NCBI GenBank assembly: GCA_013397455.1 | Contig: VYZB01000026.1 | Coordinates: forward strand, 1,763,074 to 1,827,073 | Length of the DNA stretch: 64,000 bases | Source of the DNA: Crotophaga sulcirostris | Lineage: Eukaryota > Chordata > Aves > Cuculiformes > Crotophagidae | Reading direction: 5' to 3' | Part shown: positions 13,801-27,600 of the stretch, piece by piece | Layout: the number at the start of each line of letters is the position of its first letter | How positions within the stretch are numbered: position 1 is the first letter of the stretch | Made by a program: the position numbers and the translations under genes | Notes under the pieces: generated by a model | What the model was told of the DNA's origin: nothing | Seen by the model: only the letters and a program-made list of their open reading frames with translations | Databases searched by the model: none

Positions 13801-15410
13801 GCAAACACAGCATTTCTTTGAAGCCAGATGAGTGCTTAAGGCACAATAAATAAGAAAGTAGAATGATTAATTCAAAGAAATATGAAACCCAATCTAGGTG
13901 AGAAACCATATGGTGAAAAAGCAACTTAGAATTTTATTTCTTCTTTTTCTTGGTAGCATTTACTGGTTTGGAAACAAGCAATTTGTATTGGTAATCTAAA
14001 AGCTTTGACTTTCACTTCTGGGACTGAAGTAAATTGTCAATCATTAATCGTCTTTTCTGTTTGTTTTTTTGCCCTTTGGCTTTGGATTGGCTTGGAATTA
14101 GCTAAAAGTCATAGCATATGAGACTTTTAATGAGGAATATCCCTTTAGTTGTTTTATATTGCGTGGTGTTTTGTTGCAGGATATTTAATACCTTAGCTTT
14201 GGAAGAAAACACAGTCCAATGTGTAAGGCAATAAAAGCTGGGATCTTGTCAAACCATGTGATGGATATCCAATGCATAATGTGATAGGAAAAAGATTTAT
14301 CTTAAGAATTATGTAAGACAGATATCCAAATGCCTAAAGAGATTAAGTATTGTGTGATGGGATCTTTAAAAACACTTAAGTCGTGAAAACTTAAATGTGA
14401 GACTGGATGTCCATCTGTTTCCCTGTGTGCATGTCCAATCACAGCAATGAAAGATTTCCAGTCAAAAGAATTAGAAAGAAAATTATGACCATGGGTACTT
14501 TTATTGAACAACATCTGATTTATCTACAGACTTATAATTATAGGTCTAATCCAGAGTTCATAGAATTCAATGAAATACTTTCTGCTCACTTAATAGACTT
14601 TAGATCAGGTTTTCATAATTATAGTAACTCATTCTGAGTGAGGAATTCATCTCAGAGAATTAGAATGTATTTGTGGATAATATGCTAATAGAAAATGGGC
14701 AGAAATTTTAAAGGGCTTGCTATAAATTATTCACCCAATTATATTGCATCTAGATAGACAGATAGGGGAATTATGCATTAGTAATTATGTATTCCATATG
14801 ACCATTGGCAATATGATGAAACAGATTTATCATGAAGGATCTGTCCTCCATCAGTGGAAAGATTCACTGTGAGATATTTTGAAGACTGCTGTTTGACTTC
14901 AAGTCACCAACTAACAAACAAAGAATAGCTGGAGGCTGGCAATGTTCAAAGATCAAGATCAGTGAGGGAAATGCTGCACGGCAGAAGCAGTATTTTTAAT
15001 ACATTTCTCTTAGCTCCTCTTGCAGAGACCGTGTTAGTGTGATTATTCTTTCAGGAAATGTAGAATCGGAAGAGATCAATGGGAGAATACTTAGGCATAG
15101 AACATAGACCCCAGCCCTCAGGTATTCTACTCCCATAATTTCCCATAGGAAAATTTTAAACCTAATGATGTCACAGATTAAATTCTTGTTGAAATTAATG
15201 AGTTCAGAATTTCATCCTTTCAGCAGTCCCTTCATCTTTGGTGTGAGCTGAGGATACTGATTATTTCCCTCCATCTGGCCTGACTTCAATTTAAAAAAAA
15301 AAAAAATATTAGGATTATTTATGTCCAACACATAAAATGAATTCCTACTAGGTTTAAGAGAGCAGACAATTCAATTTAAATCTATGAGCGACTGCTACCC
15401 TTTTTTAATT

Positions 15411-15622
15411 TTGTGCTTTGCTGTGTATGCAGCCCTTTGTGTGTGCATGTCTGGGTGCAAGATTACACATACACTCTTGGTTCTGTATGTTCCTGCACCG
15501 TGTGCATACACAGCTTTGTGCATTCATCATTGTTCAGCTTCGTGGCTCTGTGTGTGCATGGTGGTGTCCATGTGTGCCCAGGTGTCTCTGTGTGTGTATG
15601 GCTCTGGGTGTTTCAGGGTGAA
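15411..15622. repeat. Degenerate TG-rich low-complexity block
   Basis: Interrupted TGTG, TGCATG and TCTGTGTGTG units run for about 210 bp on the plus strand. This explains three overlapping plus-strand ORFs in different frames (15384-15709) full of Cys, Val and Met codons, and the minus-strand His/Thr-rich ORF. These are not genes. Long alternating purine-pyrimidine DNA of this kind can adopt Z-form. Confidence 0.75.
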
Positions 15623-16136
15623 GGAGGAAGAGGGCACCTTCATGTTGTGGACATATGTGCAAAATACAAATTTTCTGGTTTTTTTCTTTCCAAGCTGAAG
15701 ATGGTATAGCGGTTTTGGCGTGGCTTATCTCGCTGTAGTGACTTAAAGAGTTATCTGTAAATGGACATGAGGTAATGCAGTCTTCATGCTGCATTAGTTC
15801 CCAGCATAAATGCAAGGAATTTTCAGTGATGGGCTTTAATAATGTGGTAAGAAAGCTATTAGAGTGCATTGTATAGACTGTTTTATTGTAGTGATTTCAC
15901 ATAATGTTGTGCAAATATCTCAAAATCATCACTCCAATGACTGTATAGCTTATCACTGTCATTTTCAATCCTGGATAATGCCACCTCTAAATATGTGTGA
16001 GTGTATATCTGCAGTGTTAAAATAATTAAAATTGAAATCCAGACATTTCAGTGTGGATATCCAAAATACAGGAGAGGAAAAAGAAATGTTTTGATATGGT
16101 GATATTCTTCCTTATTTTTCCTACCTATGGTATTGT

Positions 16137-16185
16137 ACATGCATGCATGTTATGCGTATGTGTTTGCAGGTATGCACAGCCATGT
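16137..16185. repeat. Alternating purine-pyrimidine block with ATGCAT palindrome
   Basis: ACATGCATGCATGT (16137-16150) is a perfect palindrome and is followed by TG/CA-rich alternating sequence. It is a potential Z-DNA or cruciform site and has no other support. Confidence 0.45.
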
Positions 16186-16900
16186 TAGAAAACAGGCCGG
16201 TGAGCCAGGCAGCAAATGGGTAATTCTCATGACAGACCTTCAGGACGTAGGGTAATGGGCATCGTTATCAGCGTTACGGTGCCAATCATTCACTCCAGAA
16301 CTGTGTTTCACTGTGAACAAATTTGTGGGCCTTGATCTTGCAGAGGGGTATGAACCAAATTTATCTGATGTAGAGTGACATGGCCAATAGATTAATTTCC
16401 AGTACGTTCCAGGACATGCTGAAAGCAACACAGCATCACACCTTTGCAGGATTAGTGGATCAGCTTATAAACTTCTCAGCGTTAGAAGCACGGAGCTGTG
16501 ACTTAGTGTAGCTATGGCATATCCAGGAAAACAGTGCTGCTAGTTGTGAATGAGGCTTTCAGGTGTTGCTTGGGATACTGAGGAGGTAACTAGACAGGGA
16601 AGGACATAGTGCTGGAGCTCAGAGAAGAGCCCTTAACTAGCCAGCATGCTGCTGCTGTACACTGCCTCCCTGTGTGTCTGAGTCTGCAGTTTGCTCAGTG
16701 AAGAGGTAGGATCAGTTCTTCACATTCTTAAACATTTACTCAGCCTGTCATCGCTCACCTGTGTGGGCAAGGAGAGCAGCATTTAGCTAACAATTGCTCT
16801 CTTCCCTGTGAGGGATCTGGAAGCACAGGCAGCCCCCACGGGAGACTAATGAGACTTCTCACGGGCCATTACTCCCAGAGCGGGCATGTGGAAGGACTCA

Positions 16901-17263
16901 CAGCTGAGCCTGTAATTAATAAAGTAGAAGAATGAGGCTGGCCAGCGGGAGATAAGGAATCATCCCTAGGAAGGGAGCAGAAGGCCTGTTGTTGGATCCA
17001 CCACGGTGACGGAGCAATGCCGCTGCTGCTCACTAATGGGCAATGATTGCAGCTGGAGTTGCTGCTGGGAACAGCACTCCCCAGCTGCTGCCACGCATCT
17101 ACTTGACTGGGTGGCCTCAGACCTTTTCCCCCAAGGTTCTTGCAGCTGCAAAGAAGCAGCCAAGCTCTGCCTCCTACAAGCTGTGAGGCAAGACACACAT
17201 GTACTTGTTCCCATCACTGTACTTACCATGGACATTGGAGAGGTGTGAAAGATCTAACAGCTG
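16901..17263. promoter_or_regulatory. E-box (CAGCTG) cluster, possible enhancer
   Basis: Five exact CAGCTG hexamers lie in 363 bp, at 16901, 17050, 17082, 17143 and 17258. A given hexamer is expected about once per 4 kb. The block is GC-richer than its surroundings and includes a TAATTA homeodomain core at 16913-16918. CAGCTG is the E-box preferred by class II bHLH dimers such as MYOD1, ASCL1 and TAL1-type complexes. ORFs on both strands here (16869-17248) are Ser/Cys/Gln-rich and overlap in several frames, so I regard them as by-products of the CTG/CAG-rich composition. Confidence 0.35.
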
Positions 17264-20200
17264 TAACTAATAAAAAGTCAGGGAAAGGAAATAAGTAAGA
17301 GGTAAATGATAGCCACAGATGATCAATACTCACTGATGAGTGTATACTGTTGGTGAAAAGTGGGTCTCAGCTTGTTCTAAGCTGCAAACCTCCGTACTAC
17401 GCAGATTGCTTTCTTGTAAAGACATGACCTGGAACAAACTCTGCAAAATAGCAAGCTCTGAAATGGCCTGGAAAGCTGAGTGTGCTAAGTCTCCTGATGG
17501 AGTCCTCAGCTTTTGTTTGGACATTGTGTTGTTTGAGAACAGTCAAGACTGACTGGAAAGAAACAGACAGCGCTGACTTTCCTAAACTCAGCGCAAGTTT
17601 GTAATTCCCTGAACGTGAAAACAAGCAGCAAGGACAGACAGAAAGCAGATGGAGTGTCCCAGCAAACTCTGTGGGTCTGTGGTGCTGTTCATCTCTCACT
17701 GAAGACAATGCCCCAACATTGAGCCTCTTGGTTGGTCCTTCTGTGTTGGCCAGATATGGAAAAGAGACTGATTTCTTCAAGTTCACTCAAACAGAAGCAG
17801 ACTGGCTAATGGCGTTGTAGAAGGAGCAACTCCCACACTACTCCAGTGGTAGGGATGTTTTTGCAAAAGTCACAAACCTTGAAGACCTGTGTGACACAAT
17901 CAAACTATTATGGCTTATTTCTTCTACATTATTACTTACTGGGTACACACAGTGGTGAAGGTCACATTATATTATATTTGTAAAGGCATACCCATATATC
18001 TGCAAGTGTATAAACACTGGGAGAACAGCTGAGCTTTATTTCATTGGAAATTAGTTCAGTGACTCACAGAACTGTTGAAAGAGCTGTGAGTCTAACCATT
18101 ACAGAACCTTCTTTACTCTTTTGATTAAGTCTCCAGTGTCTACAAGAAAAAGAATTTTCAGGTAAACCTAAAAATTTAGTTTCTGAAAATTAGATTCTTA
18201 TAGTTCCTATGCTAAGAATAAAGATTTTGTGTTTGGGTTGTTCAGTGCTTCAGCAGGTGCATGTATCCTCACCTGCAATTACACATCTTCTGAGATCCCC
18301 ACGAGGATAGAAAGACATTAACAAGTTAAGTTACTTGGCAAAGAAGGAGATATAATTCTGAATACAACAGAAAATCCAATGCTGGTTTTAGCTTTTCTTT
18401 GAGGATAAAATAATAACACTTATTCTCCCTTCACCTCTTCAGGTAATTATTTTGCAGAAAGAATGAGGCCTGCAGTGGAGGGCAGGGATAAAAGGGAAAC
18501 CCCAATTTAGCAACAGATGAAAGATTATGAAAAATGTATAAGCACAATCTTCATTACAAATGACATAATCTGCATGTTGATTCATTCTACCGGTGACTTT
18601 TGGTATAAGCAGCACACACACAACTACTGAATTGTCCTTGTGTATTTTTATGACACCTCAAATGTGCCAAAAATAATTAAACAGTCAGGATCTCTACTGT
18701 TTTTATTTCCATCTCTTGCAGGTTTCTTTTTTGATTAAGAACAATCATGTGTTCCGAGAAGAATTCAACTACAAGAAACTGCTGTGAAGTAAATGAGTTT
18801 TAAGTGGACTAGAGTTCACTTCTTGAGGGTGCAGAGAAAGTGAAAGAACCTTTATAGGGCAGGGAAAGAAATTCTTGACCTTTAGGACTACCTTGGTGAA
18901 TCAGTGCTACTAGGTAGACTGACATCAGACTTGAATCAGAGCAGGGTAGGAACTGCAATTCTCAGGAGAGAAGTGAGCTAAAAAAAAAGAAAGAAAAAGA
19001 CTAATAAAAAGTCAACACAGAAGCCCCTAGTAGAGTTTCATTGATTTGCAGATCAAACATAGTGGCTACTGTGCCTTCGTCTCCTAATTATCAGTTAATT
19101 TCATTTTGTAGTCACAAGCTACAGCTCAATTGCATAAAGTGTGACCCCTCGAACGATGACTGCTGAATTTTTCATTTCCTCCCAGCACAACAGATTTGAG
19201 TTACTTAGTATTACAGAGCAGTTTCCACCCTCCACACTCATGAAAAATATTTTATTAGATTGTAAATGAAGTTGTCTTAGTCTCTGAGGTTATTTCTACA
19301 GCAGTTTCATTTCTCCCTTTTTCTGTCTTTTTCTCTTTTAATTTGTTTTTTATTGGATGCTAAAGGGTAAAATGTAAAACAGCATCCATGAAGGGAGCTA
19401 AAAACAAATATACCTTTAATGTACTGGGAGAGAGGAATTAAATTGTATTCCACCTCCTCAGACTAATAGCTTATACAATGTGAAATGGAACAGTGTAAGC
19501 TCTTTTACTATTTCAGCTCCTAGCAGTGTAGTTACACTTAAAGATGCTTCACATTTCCCATTATAAACACTCATTTTCACAGCTTTACAGAATGTCATAA
19601 AAATTCACTCTTGATTGAAACTTATTCAATAAGGTCATAACCTAAGAACAATTTCAGAGGAACACTGGGTGGAATTGGGTTGATGGAGAGTCAGATAACC
19701 TGTTTAAGCACACTGAGTTACCTGGAAATCTAATACCAAGAATTTTGTCGATATTCAAAGTACTGAGGTGTAAAAAGATAACCTGCTGCGACAGATGGAA
19801 TTAACACCTTCACAGGGCTCATCTGCGCCAATTAACACAGATCAGCAGGGCACTGTCAATACCTCACATCAAATGCATCAGTACTTTTTTAAGACATTGA
19901 GCTAAGGAATGCCTGAAGTATACATAGGAGGAGGGAGGGAGGACAAAGGGCTGGAACTGAGTAGCCATGTAAGTGTGACTGTTCCTTTCAGGTAACTTCT
20001 GTCTCCAAGATCTTCTTGTCTTTCAAGTTATAGCTTGCCTAAACACCTTTTCCTGACCCAATTATTTTTTCTTATTTTCTTTTTTTAGTGAATGAAATTA
20101 ACAGCATGGGTAGATTGATGTAAGGATCTTCACCTGCTTCCACTTCAAGCAAATTTTGCTGCAAAACAAAATCACAGCTCTATGTAAACATACATATATA

Positions 20201-20569
20201 TATGTATACATACACAAATATATGTACTTACATAGCGGGAATGTTTCTGTTTCATTAAAATCTTTTTAGAAAATTTATCTGAGATTAAACCTGAGAAAAT
20301 CACAAAATAAACGTCTGTCTTTGACATGTCTTGAGAAAGAATGAAGTCTGAAGAGTGCGTATTTCTTTGCCCACACTAACTTTTTTTTTTCTTTCTTGGT
20401 TCAGTTGATAAAATAACAAGAGAAAATATCACCATGGCATTCGTGGCAAAGAAAAACTGAGTGATTCAAATCTTTTAGGGTTCAGTGATTTCACTGAAGC
20501 TCCCCACATCTTATTTATTTTCCATACAAGACCGTTTTCTGTAAATTATGGCCATAAATAGCAACTTTA

Positions 20570-20780
20570 AAAATCCTCCTTTCCAATAGGACTCACTCAC
20601 TTCTTATACGAAAATGAGGTCCGCCAGCCTGTAAAGAGCACAGCCTGTAAAATAATTACATTCATTCGTATTAAAATGGCCAATCATTTTCTGCAAAAAG
20701 TACAATTTGTGGTGGCAGAAGAAAGTAATTTGTTAAATAAGATATTCATCCAACTGTTCATAATGCAATTTAATCAGTAG
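20570..20780. promoter_or_regulatory. Possible conserved non-coding block with 16-bp tandem
   Basis: CAGCCTGTAAA occurs twice at a 16-bp offset (20625-20635 and 20641-20651). It is followed by AATAATTACATT, ATTCGTATTAAAATGG, a CCAAT motif in GGCCAATCATTTTC, and GTAATTTGTTAAATAAG. Mixed homeodomain and CCAAT cores in unique DNA suggest an enhancer, but this rests only on motif density. Confidence 0.22.
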
Positions 20781-22399
20781 ATTGTATGCAGACTTTAAAT
20801 ATAAAATGTCCAAAGTCATCATAGTGAATTATTAACAGTTGATATCTTGGGGAAGGGAGAAATACAATCCATACATGCAATGCTGGGAGAAAGGGAAAGA
20901 GGAAAAGATGGATTTGATCAACCAATGTGCACAATTTTTCTTCCTCTAAAAAGTTTCTCATCTTCCTCCTGAGCTCTGAGACTGGTGTCCTAACAAGCAT
21001 AATGTTTAATTCTCACCAGTTCCTGGTAGTAGGCTAAGACCTTAGAACGTATCAGCTTTTAATAAAAAATCATGTTTTGGTGCTTTTGAAGATGTCACTT
21101 GAATATAGTTATTAGTCTAATCTATAGCACACGTGTTTTCCAGTAACTTGTCCAAGACCCACTAGATTTCATTCACATTGTATTAAACATATTTTCTACC
21201 CTGTGGTTCCCTCATTTGTTCATATAGCCCTTACTCAGCAAAAACACATGCTTTCTTTCTCTTTCTTGGACAATAGTTGCTACAGGCTACTTAGGCAGTC
21301 CCATTAGCTTACGAGTTGAAAGATTCCTGTATGATGCATTTACCCCTTTTCAAAATCTGGCACTTTTTATGTGTGTGCAGAAAGATAACTTGAAGCGTAT
21401 TTGGTAGTTTTCCAGAGTTCTAGTAAGTGCTACCTGTATATGTAAGCAATTTTCTAACAACACCTGGCAGGTAGAAGGAAACCTTTATAAGTATTTTGGC
21501 TTTCACTCTAGTCACTTTTAATAGCCTGTAGAGATCTACAAACTTTTTGAAAAAAAATGTCTAGCAGACAAAATATAATTTTGTGAAACAAAAAGCTATG
21601 CCTATAAGCCATAGTAGGCTGTTGTTACATTTCTATATGGTGTTTGGCATATGCCAGGCTGTAATGCACAGGATTAGAGGCTTATGGCACATCTTGCTCA
21701 CTGAGATTCTCACTTCTGAAAAAAATAACAAGTTTAATTCTGTACTTGTCTAAAAATAGCACAAATAATAAGAAGCTATTATAATATGTGACAAGAAAAT
21801 ACATCAATTGCATTTACTAATCTGTTATTCCTCAGCACATGTCCCTTACACAAAGGAAATCTTTCATTGCTGTGGAACTGATTCTCCAGTGCACGGCACA
21901 CACTTCAGTGTAAGGTAATTTAATCTATTTTAATAGCATTATACTTTGATAACACTGGTGTGATGGAGTAGAGAATTAGTCCCATTTATATATGGTAGCT
22001 TACAACCCTTCTTGTGAAACAGGTGGAGAAGTTGGAATTTAGTCCCTTTCCTATTGCCCATGTTCAGCAGTCAGTCAGATGCAGGAAAGCACGTACCTGC
22101 TTCACTCATGCTCTTCAATATCATCCCTGGCCTCTCATTAGGGCTTTTTAGCACCCCCTGAGCTCTGTGATAGCACAACTGCTCAGCTCTGGGCCAGTGG
22201 TAGCAAGCATCACCTGCTTGGAGCATGGAATAAGCATGAATACCGGCACCTGAATGCCCCTCTTACTCTGCATACCCTTGAGAAACACTTTCTGGTGGAA
22301 AGCAGCTTTGCTGGGTTGTCTTCCCTGAAGTTCTACTAATAAAGTATAATTGTAAGTTATGCCAATAAATAACAGATAACAAAGCAAAGTGTGGTTACT

Positions 22400-22660
22400 G
22401 AACCTCCTTGGTTCCCACAGCCATTGTTAGTAGTGAGCAAAGAATCATCACAGTGTGCAATGCACTGTTCCCCAAACCTTTAGTAGATAATGACACTCTT
22501 CAAAATCTAATTTACTGGCTTTTTAATAAATATAAGAATAGCCGTGTTTTGCCATTAGTGAGAAGTGGATTAATTATGGTAGAGAATAAAATAATTTCAT
22601 ACTACAGAAAAGGCAGAGCAATGTGTTTCTGTGGTAGCCTATAGTTTTTCTGAACAGAAA
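22400..22660. promoter_or_regulatory. Possible conserved non-coding block
   Basis: The plus strand stays open for 78 codons (22408-22644) and has many TAAT/ATTA cores (AATCTAATTTACTGG, TTTTTAATAAATATAAG, GGATTAATTATGG). The encoded sequence matches no family I know and has no splice sites in useful positions. I prefer non-coding constraint or chance over a gene. Confidence 0.18.
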
Positions 22661-24499
22661 ACGTTGCTGAAAGACAACAGCAATGTAGTGATATCACTGA
22701 TCATAGTAATATCTACTTTTTAAGAAAATTCTTTATTCTCCAGAATCAATACTGTATGTAATTCTACTAAATTAGATATACAGGTAATATTCTAGCCTCC
22801 TAAGTACAGGTTATAATTAAGTTTCCTTTTAGTTTGCATGAATTCATAATCAAAAAACAGCAATAATTTATTTGGCATAGAAAACAAAATGACAAGATGC
22901 CCATAGAGACACCTAGACAGTTGCTGATTTCCTTACTGCTTGGACCTTAGTATTTGATAAATGAGTTAGTAGAATATTCAAAATGTCTCTGTGTGTGATC
23001 ACAGAGTGGAACTGTCTGAAATGACTTAAGCTAGTATGTCTGATAGTTCCTAACAGCTATAAAAATACATTTCTTTAGGTTAGATTTACTAACATTTTGT
23101 ATCAGCACAGTAGCAAAAATAACTCTAATAACTTAAGTGCTGGTGATTATACTGATACAAAATAAATGCATGATTTAAGAAGTTCAATCAATTTGGTAGC
23201 TTTTTGAAAGCATTTTGAACATCAACAATTTGGATAGTTGGGTTTTTTTAATTAATACTTATGAAAGAATCTCTGTACACTGTACTTCAAAATAATCCCT
23301 CAGGTGGGTTCAGACAATTGCTTATGTTTGTGGATGGCACTTATCCTTACGAAAGAACAAAAAAGACTGCTGATGAGCCATTTCATTTCTAACTTGCATG
23401 CTGAATTTCCTTCTCAGTTTTCTTAAGATACCTTTGATTCTCATATTCAAATTTATGTTTAAGTAACAGTGAATACTACAGTATTGGTAGAAGTAAATCC
23501 ACTTTTAAAAATGAATAATGTTTCTCTTTTCTCTAGGTGCAGATGGGTACAGTTTAAATTATTTAAAAGTGTATAACCAACATTTGGGACAGCTGGTATA
23601 CTAAAACCTTCATATTCCAAAAGCAGACCCAACATCCAACAAGAATAGTATAATTGACACAGTAATGTAATGATTAGAAACACAGAATCAGAAACAAGAT
23701 CTTAAGTCATCAAGTCAGCCATGCCTGCTCTTGTTTCTCCCATAACCAGCAATTCCTTTCTTCGTTTTCAATAGTAGTAAACAAAGTTTGGAGATCAAAA
23801 CAGATTTCCATTTGTGCAATAATAAAAGTCTGTTGTCATACAAAAAATGAAAAGAAAAATGTCTTAGTATAGTTTTTTATTATGTTTGATAGTTTACAAA
23901 ATATTATATCATTAAAGAATCAATTAATGTTTGCTTTGTGCTATTAAATGCAATAAACAGCTGTTGAGACTAATTAATAACCAAAACAAAGATGAACATT
24001 GAATCAGTCTCAAAATCCTTTGGTTCCATATAAATAACATATTAGTCCTACCAGACATTATAAATTAATAGGTAGTGCGGAAAAAGGAAAGAAGCTGGGT
24101 TGGATTCTGCTTTCGGTTCCATGGAGTAGGGTTAATCTGAATAGATTTATTTTTTATTTAATCTAAACTAGATATGAAGATTCCATTAACTAAATAGTGT
24201 AGTATGGAGACGTCTGTCTCCCTCATTGATTTGAGAGAGCTTAGGAAGCTAGGTCAAGTGAGACACACACAAGATGGATGAAGACAGTAGGATGTTGATG
24301 TGTCCCTTTGACTTCTAGTATCTGTGGGAATTACTCCCCCACTGAGATCAAAACACCACAGTAGCAATTGAACACCACCATACTTGAATCTTCTTCAAGG
24401 TAGAACCTTATTATTGTATGTAAAATATAATTAGATTATCAAATAATTTTTCTCATTCTGTCATCCTGGGTTGCTTTGTATGCTGACTTATTTCCTTGA

Positions 24500-24634
24500 A
24501 AATTCACTGTTCCAGAAGGAAATGTAAGGGCTGTTGTTCTTTCCAAAGAAACCTCATGTAGCCTGACAACTGTTGTTCCTGTCCTGGGTATTCAGAGGTC
24601 ACTAAATGCTTTTGGAAAGGAGTACAGTGAAGAC
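24500..24634 (+). CDS. Weak candidate exon ending at GTAAGTAT
   Basis: After a TGA at 24497-24499, 45 sense codons run to a strong donor, GAAGAC|GTAAGTAT, at 24634/24635. Two acceptor-like sites lie inside: after TTCTTTCCAAAG at 24548 and after GTATTCAG at 24595. The peptide includes QRSLNAFGKEYSED and is unrecognised. Open stretches of this length are common, so the donor is the only notable point. It may be a decoy exon. Confidence 0.1.
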
Positions 24635-27600
24635 GTAAGTATATTATTCTTCTTTCCTTTCTGAAACTAAGGACAAAATGTTATGCCTCATGACTTTCTA
24701 GTCTACTCATTCCCTCTCAGAACTGGTGGGTAGATCCAAAGAGCTCAAAACATTCCTAACATTTGGTCTGTGTTATACCAATGTGTAAGGATAAAGGCAT
24801 GCTAGGGATTTGTTCTTTTACATGGTTTGTTCCTGGTTATCTTCTGAAAGTCTGATACCTGCAGTTTTAAAACATGGGTTTAAAAACATAAGTGAAAGGA
24901 AGGGTGAAAAAAGGCACAAGCATTAAGTGAGGGCTCCCTTTCCAAATAATTGCTGTGTAATATGAGTCCATTAGTTGTATCAAATTAATTGAGCTATTAT
25001 ATAAAAGCTGATCAAACACTCTCTTTTTTACTAGAAACGTAGAGAAAGTCTGTACTTTTTTAGAGAAAGTCATTTACTTTGGGACTGGATAGATTTGGTA
25101 ACCATGATCTGGCATGACCTTGGGAGTGATCGTAGACTTCTGCTGTAGCTGAATTTTTCCTGAATTTGAGCTTGTAACACACTTTCTCCAACTCTCCCCA
25201 TCACTGGTGTGTTGTCATATTCAGAATAGTCATTAAAGATCATGACAATCCATACAAATATAAAAAAGAAAGAAGAAATCCATATCTTCAAAACCCTTTG
25301 AGACCCACAACTGAAAGAAAATAAGGCATATGATTAACAATTGATGAAATCATTTTTTATGTTTTTTTTCTGGATTGTTCTGTTTCTTAACATTGACTCA
25401 ATGCCAATCTCCAATGAAGATATACTGTATCTGAATAAAATGAGACTTGGAAAAAGATAAAGACTAGAGTAAATCAAACTCTGTGGGAGATTTGATGTAG
25501 CAGATTCACATCGATGATTTATTCTGGTCTAGCTCCTTCTAAATCCATCATTGTACTGAGCCTGAAAATATCATATTGTCTAGAAAAGTCACAGGAAAAT
25601 TGACAGCTTCTCAGTCGTATATAAGTGTATTTAACCTTATTTCTGTGAACCTACAATTCTTTATATCAATGACTGATGAGTAACATATATCTTAATATAA
25701 TTCTTCAGTCTCCACTTGGACACAAAAGAGACAGTTGCAAATTTCTCTGTTATTTTTAGGTTATAAAAATTAAATATTAGAGGGGAAACTTGGAACAAAT
25801 TACTGCATTTGCTGATGTCAGGTCACAGGCTTACATTAATTTTGACATGGGAAGAAAACCTCTCAAAACAAGTATGATGGTGTGAAATGTAGAGCTAAAT
25901 ATTTGTTGCCAAAAGTTAGAAATTTGCATGTTCAAGTGTTCAAGTAAAGAAAATTTGAAAATTAAGAATCCAGCAATGACAGACAAGCCCTATTCCTTTC
26001 TCACTAGTGAGATACAGGTAGATGCACGCATTTTCTCTATGGTAAAGAAAATGGATGAAAGATTTGTAGAGACAACAGGGGTGAAAACAAGGGGCAGGCA
26101 AGAGGGGCTATAGGTGATGATTGCAGAGCAGTCACAGAATGAAGTTTAACTAGAAAAGAAGTCACTGTATAGTATAATTATTGTTCTCTGGGAGTGATGT
26201 TTACTGACACAGATCAGTCTAATAAAAGGCTATTCAACAGCCAAAAGGACTGTCCTACCAGCTCTGGGTGACAAGTGATACTTGCCTTGGCAGAAAACTG
26301 TTAAGGTTTTTATGAGTGCAGTGACAAGTCAAGGGAAGCAGTAGGATTGAAATCACTGTTTTCTGATGCAGCTATCCACTATAGTGGCTTAATCACCTGT
26401 CAAATCACACATTGCTATGGAACTGCAGTGGGACTGATTGCAGTGTCTTAAGCTGATGTTTCCAAAGCACAGCTACCTGGAAGGGCTGTCATTTCAAAGG
26501 TGAAGGGCCAAGACAATGATATTCAGATATACTGGGCTGTCTTGAGGATGTCACATGCAGAATGCTAGCTGGGAAGCAGATGGTAGCACTTTCAAAGAAA
26601 CTGTGCCAAAGCATCAGATTGGTGCTGCCAGAACAGACATGATTGGGTTTCCCTTCTTTACTCTCTGTTCAATGTTTTTTTCACTTCTGGCCACCCTACA
26701 GCTGTTTTCTAAGAAAATCAAGCAAAGTAATAGTACGTAGGCTCAAATTGCAACGATGACATTTGCACTACCAAGGAAAAAATTAGCAGTTTGAAAATAT
26801 AAGATCTTCAAAATCAATATTATCTTCATGAAAATCACCCATGAGCCCTCTTTAGTGTGGTATTTCAAAGGATGTCCAAATATATTGACCATCTTTGGAA
26901 TATAGAGGCAATTACCAGTCTTCCTGGGATTTCTGCTTTATTTGGAGCAGGTAACTTAGTACTCTGTACTGTTATCAGTGTATCCTGCACCAGCCTCAAA
27001 AGATACTGTAATTCTACACGTGGAGTAGAAAATTTCCTCAGACTTTACTTCCTTTCCCTACTAGAGTTTCAAAACTGCAGGAAAAAAAAATGACTGCTTG
27101 TTAAGCTGCATAGGAAGCCCTGTTTAATAAGGATGAATGCATACGTGGCACTGCAAGAGCAGACTTGGATTTGACAACAGGAGAATGTACATTTAGGAGA
27201 CTGCTGCTCACCAGCAAAGCTTCTCTGGTTCCACACTGCTTTAGAGGCAATGATTACAGCTTCTGCAAGCAAAAGGGGAGAGACATTTGAAGCATGAAGC
27301 ATTGTATAATGACAACTTGAAATCTGATTACAAATCCTCTGCCATTTCTAACCTACCCTCATTTCTGTGGTGATAAGAGTTTTATCTGCTAAAACTGTGT
27401 GCAGAATTTTGCATGAGTGGCTCCCATTGAACTGAAAAATGTCTGCGTTCTTTGCCCAAAGATGAGTTTATTAATGGACAGGCAGCCTGGAGTTTCCAGG
27501 GGTTATGGAGGTCATTTAGACACAGGAAAGAAGCAGATGAACTAACCTGAATATGCAGTTCCATGAGAAGCAGCACAATACTGCTCAAATTAGAACTTCC

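Larger units (their letters stand above)
5777..15410. other. Unique AT-rich intergenic or intronic DNA
   Basis: No recognisable gene or transposon. The longest frame is on the minus strand, about 141 codons open from near 8300 down to 7878. It is cysteine-rich and unrecognised, and about one frame of this length is expected by chance in 64 kb. Candidate regulatory blocks at 7870-8240 and 13630-13800 and a short diverged duplication at 9090-9213 are listed separately. Poly(A/T) runs occur near 10361, 10387 and 15293, without a retrocopy upstream. Confidence 0.55.

Noticed and set aside
15293..15306. A-run that might be the tail of a retrocopy
   Set aside because: No coding-like sequence upstream and no flanking duplication; birds also have few poly(A)-tailed retrocopies.
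15384..15709. Three overlapping plus-strand ORFs rich in Cys, Val and Met
   Set aside because: They lie in three frames of one TG-rich low-complexity block; composition explains them.
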